From assembly GCF_000455245.1 (NCBI RefSeq), contig NZ_HG005165.1:246558-289550 (forward strand): 42,993 nucleotides of DNA. The letters are read 5' to 3'. Positions 40,430-42,993 of this stretch are shown here, piece by piece. The position numbers and the translations under genes are program-made. Source of the stretch: Nesterenkonia massiliensis. Its GTDB lineage: Bacteria > Actinomycetota > Actinomycetes > Actinomycetales > Micrococcaceae. Every line of letters begins with the position of its first letter. Position 1 is the first letter of the stretch. The notes below the pieces were generated by a model. The model was not told where the DNA came from and ran no database searches. It saw nothing but the letters and a program-made list of their open reading frames with translations.

Positions 40430-42144
40430 TAGGACTGAAACCTATCAGTGCTAGTCCCGGCGGCGGGGGAACCCCGCTCGCCTCTTGGCCGCCTATCGTC
40501 GGCCTTCACACCTAAAGCGCTACTCCCGGCGGCGGGGAAACCCGTCTGGTCCGGGACATTCTGCAGCCGAGCTGCAGCCAGCACAGCGCGCAGCGGAGCA
40601 GCGGCCTTATTCACCGTCTCCTGGCGCTCGGCGTCGTCGTCAGAATCCGCTACGATTCCGCCTCCAGACTGGACATAGGCGCGCCCATCCTTCAACACCG
40701 CAGAACGGATCGCAATGGCGGCGTCCATTCGCCCGGACAGGTCAAAGTAGCCGACCACTCCCCCGTAGATGCCACGACGGGTGGGCTCCCACTCATCAAG
40801 CAACTGCAGCGCCCGAGGCTTGGGCGCCCCGGAGAGCGTGCCGGCTGGGAACGTCGCGGCCAGCACATCGTAGGCCGACGACGACGGCGCAACAGTTCCC
40901 TGGACATGGCTGGTCAGGTGCATCACGTGGCTGAAGTGCTCCACCGCCATGAAGCGGGTGACCTCCACTGAACCGGGCACGCATACCTTCGCCAGATCAT
41001 TGCGCGCCAGATCCACCAGCATGATGTGCTCCGCACGTTCCTTCTCATCAGCCAGCAGGTCCTCGGCCAGCGCCCTATCCTCCGCCGGGGTGGCACCGCG
41101 GGGCCGGGTGCCGGCAATCGGATGCGATACGGCGACTCGCTCGCCGCCGGTGGTCTCCTCCACGGTGACGAGTGCTTCCGGAGAGGCGCCAACCAACTCG
41201 TATGGCTCACCATCTGGGGTCTGGAAATGCATCAGGTACATATACGGGCTGGGGTTGAGCAGCCGCAGCATCCGATACACCGCCAGGGCGTCCACATCGG
41301 TGGCCACCTCGAACCTGCGGGAGACGACGATCTGAAAGACCTCGCCGTCGATGATCGCTTGCTTAGCATTGCCCAGAGTCGCAAGGTACTCGTCCTGATC
41401 CCAGGTGTGAATGACCTTCTCCTGGAAATCCTGCTCCACCTGCTCGGCCCAGGATTCCTGGGCGAGCGCAAGACCGGGCTGGACCGGCGCCGCCAGCTGA
41501 GTGCGCATAGTCTCCAACCGGGCCACGGCGTCGGCATAGGCTTCAGCGGCCCCGGTCTCGCGGCCGTCGCGGTTGATGGCGTTAGCGATGAGGGTCACTG
41601 TGCCATCGCGGTTATCGTGGACGGCTAGGTCTGAGACCAGGTTCATGGCCATCTCGGGCAGGCCCAGGTCATCGGCAGGAGGGTTCGGCAGCTTCTCCCA
41701 GTGCCGCACCACATCCCAGCCGGCGTACCCAACCAGGCCGGATGACAGATGAGGCAGCTCCTCGGTGAAAGCGCGGCCTGTGGCCGAACCCTCCGTGAGG
41801 AAGTTCAAGGTCTCGCGCAGCACCTCAGCGGTGGTTCCTTCAGTGGGAGCCCCGGCTGGCGGCTGGCCGATCCAGTGCGCACGGCCGTCCTGTTCAGAAA
41901 GTGTGGCCAGGGAGTTCACCCCGATAAAACTGTGCCGGTCCCAGGCCGCACCGGGGGCCGCCGATTCCATCAGGAAGCTGCCCGGCCGCGCGGTTCCGTC
42001 AGCCTCAGTAGCCAGTGCCCGGTAGATGCTCAACGGGGTGTGACTATCGGCCAGCATTCGCATGGACACAGGAATGACCCGGTGGTCTTTGGCCAGGCTC
42101 AAGAACTGGTCCTGGGCGGGGATGACGACGCCGAGCTGGTGCAT
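40429..42144 (-). CDS. trpE: anthranilate synthase component I
   Basis: TrpE makes anthranilate from chorismate with ammonia supplied by TrpG. The N-terminal inhibition site is present as GSFLMESAAPG (LLES in many homologues). The chorismate-binding half shows YMYLMHFQTPDGEPYELVGA then SPEALV, SHPIAGTRPRGAT, HIMLVDLARNDLAKVC, MHLTSHVQGT, TFPAGTLSGAPKPRALQLL, and QSGGGIVADSD. The ATG at 42144 overlaps the hisI stop (TGATG) and gives 571 residues; a longer frame to 42405 runs through hisI. The last 45 or so residues are extra, with a partial repeat (GFPAAGSSALG and GSPAAGTSTDR). trpG is elsewhere. Confidence 0.96.
   Translation of the reverse strand: MHQLGVVIPAQDQFLSLAKDHRVIPVSMRMLADSHTPLSIYRALATEADGTARPGSFLMESAAPGAAWDRHSFIGVNSLATLSEQDGRAHWIGQPPAGAPTEGTTAEVLRETLNFLTEGSATGRAFTEELPHLSSGLVGYAGWDVVRHWEKLPNPPADDLGLPEMAMNLVSDLAVHDNRDGTVTLIANAINRDGRETGAAEAYADAVARLETMRTQLAAPVQPGLALAQESWAEQVEQDFQEKVIHTWDQDEYLATLGNAKQAIIDGEVFQIVVSRRFEVATDVDALAVYRMLRLLNPSPYMYLMHFQTPDGEPYELVGASPEALVTVEETTGGERVAVSHPIAGTRPRGATPAEDRALAEDLLADEKERAEHIMLVDLARNDLAKVCVPGSVEVTRFMAVEHFSHVMHLTSHVQGTVAPSSSAYDVLAATFPAGTLSGAPKPRALQLLDEWEPTRRGIYGGVVGYFDLSGRMDAAIAIRSAVLKDGRAYVQSGGGIVADSDDDAERQETVNKAAAPLRAVLAAARLQNVPDQTGFPAAGSSALGVKADDRRPRGERGSPAAGTSTDRFQS
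40452..40545. repeat. direct repeat in the trpE 3' end
   Basis: GCTAGTCCCGGCGGCGGGGG and GCTACTCCCGGCGGCGGGGA recur about 69 bases apart (23 codons), encoding the two Pro-Ala-Ala-Gly stretches of the TrpE tail. The tail lies outside the catalytic fold. Confidence 0.6.
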
Positions 42145-42518
42145 CACAGGTTGTTTCCTTCCGCTGAGTTCTCCAGCATGATCTCGCGGTCGGTGAAGCA
42201 GCTTTCGGAACCAGTGTGGCAGGCCGGACCGCGCTGTTCCACCTGCAGGAGGACAGTGTCGCCGTCGCAGTCCAGGTGCACCGAGCGCACAGTCTGGGCG
42301 TGTCCGCTGGTTTCGCCTTTGACCCAGAGTTCCTGGCGCGAACGTGACCAGTAGGTGCCCCGCCGAGTGGCCAGTGTGGCAGCCAGCGCCTCGGCGTTCA
42401 TCCACGCCATCATCAGCACCACACCGCTGGAAACATCCTGGGCGATAGCTGGAACAAGTCCGGCCTCGTTGAAGCTCACCTGCTGGGCGAGGTCCTGGGG
42501 AAGCTGATAGCTGCTCAT
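42144..42518 (-). CDS. hisI: phosphoribosyl-AMP cyclohydrolase
   Basis: HisI opens the adenine ring of phosphoribosyl-AMP in histidine synthesis, using zinc. The signature runs [20 protein letters not shown], then [30 protein letters not shown] (metal Asp/Cys) and [14 protein letters not shown] (Cys/His ligands). The ATG at 42518 gives 124 residues, a stand-alone HisI without HisE. A GTG at 42551 overlaps the hisF stop as GTGA and would add 11 residues; given the couplings elsewhere in this operon it may be the true start. Its own stop overlaps trpE as TGATG. Confidence 0.94.
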   Translation of the reverse strand: MSSYQLPQDLAQQVSFNEAGLVPAIAQDVSSGVVLMMAWMNAEALAATLATRRGTYWSRSRQELWVKGETSGHAQTVRSVHLDCDGDTVLLQVEQRGPACHTGSESCFTDREIMLENSAEGNNL

Positions 42519-42547
42519 GACTGCGGCACTTTCATCGGTTTCTGCAC

Positions 42548-42993
42548 TCACCGCACGGGGTACCCTGCGGCGCGGATAGCGTCCTTGACCTGGGCGATCA
42601 TGTCGTCTGGTCCAAAGTGGAACATCGATGCCGCCAGTACTGCATCGGCGCCGGCAGCAATAGCCGGTGGGAAGTGCGCCGGCTCGCCAGCTCCTCCAGA
42701 GGCGATCAACGGCACCGAGGTCACCGCGCGCACCGCGGAGATCATCTCGGTATCGAAGCCCTCTTTGGTGCCATCGGCGTCGATGCTGTTGAGCAGGATC
42801 TCCCCCACTCCGCGTTCTGAGGCCTCCCGGCACCAGTCCAGCGCGTCAATGCCGGTCCCGCGGCGTCCTCCATGGGTGGTGACTTCAAACCCCGACGGCG
42901 TATCCGGTGATCGTCGCGCATCAAGGGAGAGCACCAGCACCTGGTTGCCGAAACGGGCGACGATATCGTTGATGACCTCGGGGCGGGCCACCG
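42548..42993 (-). CDS. hisF: imidazole glycerol phosphate synthase subunit HisF, C-terminal part
   Basis: Only the C-terminal half is in the window; the start lies beyond the right edge. It has [20 protein letters not shown] then [10 protein letters not shown] (catalytic Asp of the second half-barrel), [15 protein letters not shown] (phosphate loop) and [12 protein letters not shown]. HisF is the cyclase partner of the amidotransferase HisH, making imidazole glycerol phosphate and AICAR. It leads directly into hisI. Confidence 0.95.
   Translation of the reverse strand, partial: VARPEVINDIVARFGNQVLVLSLDARRSPDTPSGFEVTTHGGRRGTGIDALDWCREASERGVGEILLNSIDADGTKEGFDTEMISAVRAVTSVPLIASGGAGEPAHFPPAIAAGADAVLAASMFHFGPDDMIAQVKDAIRAAGYPVR

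Noticed and set aside
42145-42405. Extension of trpE to 42405
   Set aside because: It runs antiphase through hisI; the TGATG overlap at 42144 is the credible start.
42144-42833. Long N-terminal extension of hisI
   Set aside because: The extra part overlaps hisF in another frame and is Arg-rich without conservation; hisI starts at 42518 or 42551.

Overview
The window is a piece of a high-GC actinobacterial chromosome. Gene order and protein sequences fit Micrococcales, most likely a Micrococcaceae-type organism (Arthrobacter/Nesterenkonia-like). The signs are an ANTAR regulator of the PdtaR type, the actinobacterial trp-linked membrane protein families, a his-trp superoperon and an ilvB attenuator with a short Val/Leu leader peptide. 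The genus cannot be fixed from sequence alone. Every gene I can support lies on the minus strand, so the window reads biologically from right to left. The long plus-strand reading frames are antisense shadows of these genes.

Right end (about 42.99-33.8 kb): the end of hisF, then hisI, trpE, two tandem related trp-operon membrane proteins, a ketopantoate-reductase-like dehydrogenase, a small HGxxPAAW membrane protein, trpC, trpB, trpA and lgt. Several junctions overlap by a few bases (TGATG, GTGA, TTGA), so this looks like one long translationally coupled his-trp operon. trpD and trpG are not here.

Middle right (33.6-25.2 kb): gltB-gltD (NADPH glutamate synthase), pyk, a tRNA-Leu(CAA), and a heavily deleted Na+/H+ antiporter pseudogene lying between the tRNA and an SNF2-family helicase.

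Middle (25.2-9.4 kb): the SNF2/SWIM helicase and pdtaR, followed by a branched-chain amino acid cluster: ilvD, then ilvB-ilvN-ilvC behind a leader-peptide attenuator. After these come serA, metG, leuB, ilvE, a fumarylacetoacetate-hydrolase-family gene and gltX. Together they cover the steps from pyruvate/2-oxobutyrate to valine and isoleucine, one leucine-specific step, and the first step of serine synthesis. A tRNA-Gln and two identical tRNA-Glu genes follow gltX and end at a strong intrinsic terminator.

Left end (7.35-1.3 kb) is the accessory part: a frameshifted DUF4440-type gene, a decayed alpha/beta hydrolase, and two adjacent large LuxR-type regulators whose ATPase motifs look degenerate. 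thiL closes the window. No CRISPR array, prophage, intact insertion sequence or rRNA was seen. The most interesting items are the possibly leaderless ilvB attenuator, the LuxR pair with lost Walker motifs, the duplicated trp membrane protein, and a long inverted repeat between ilvC and serA.
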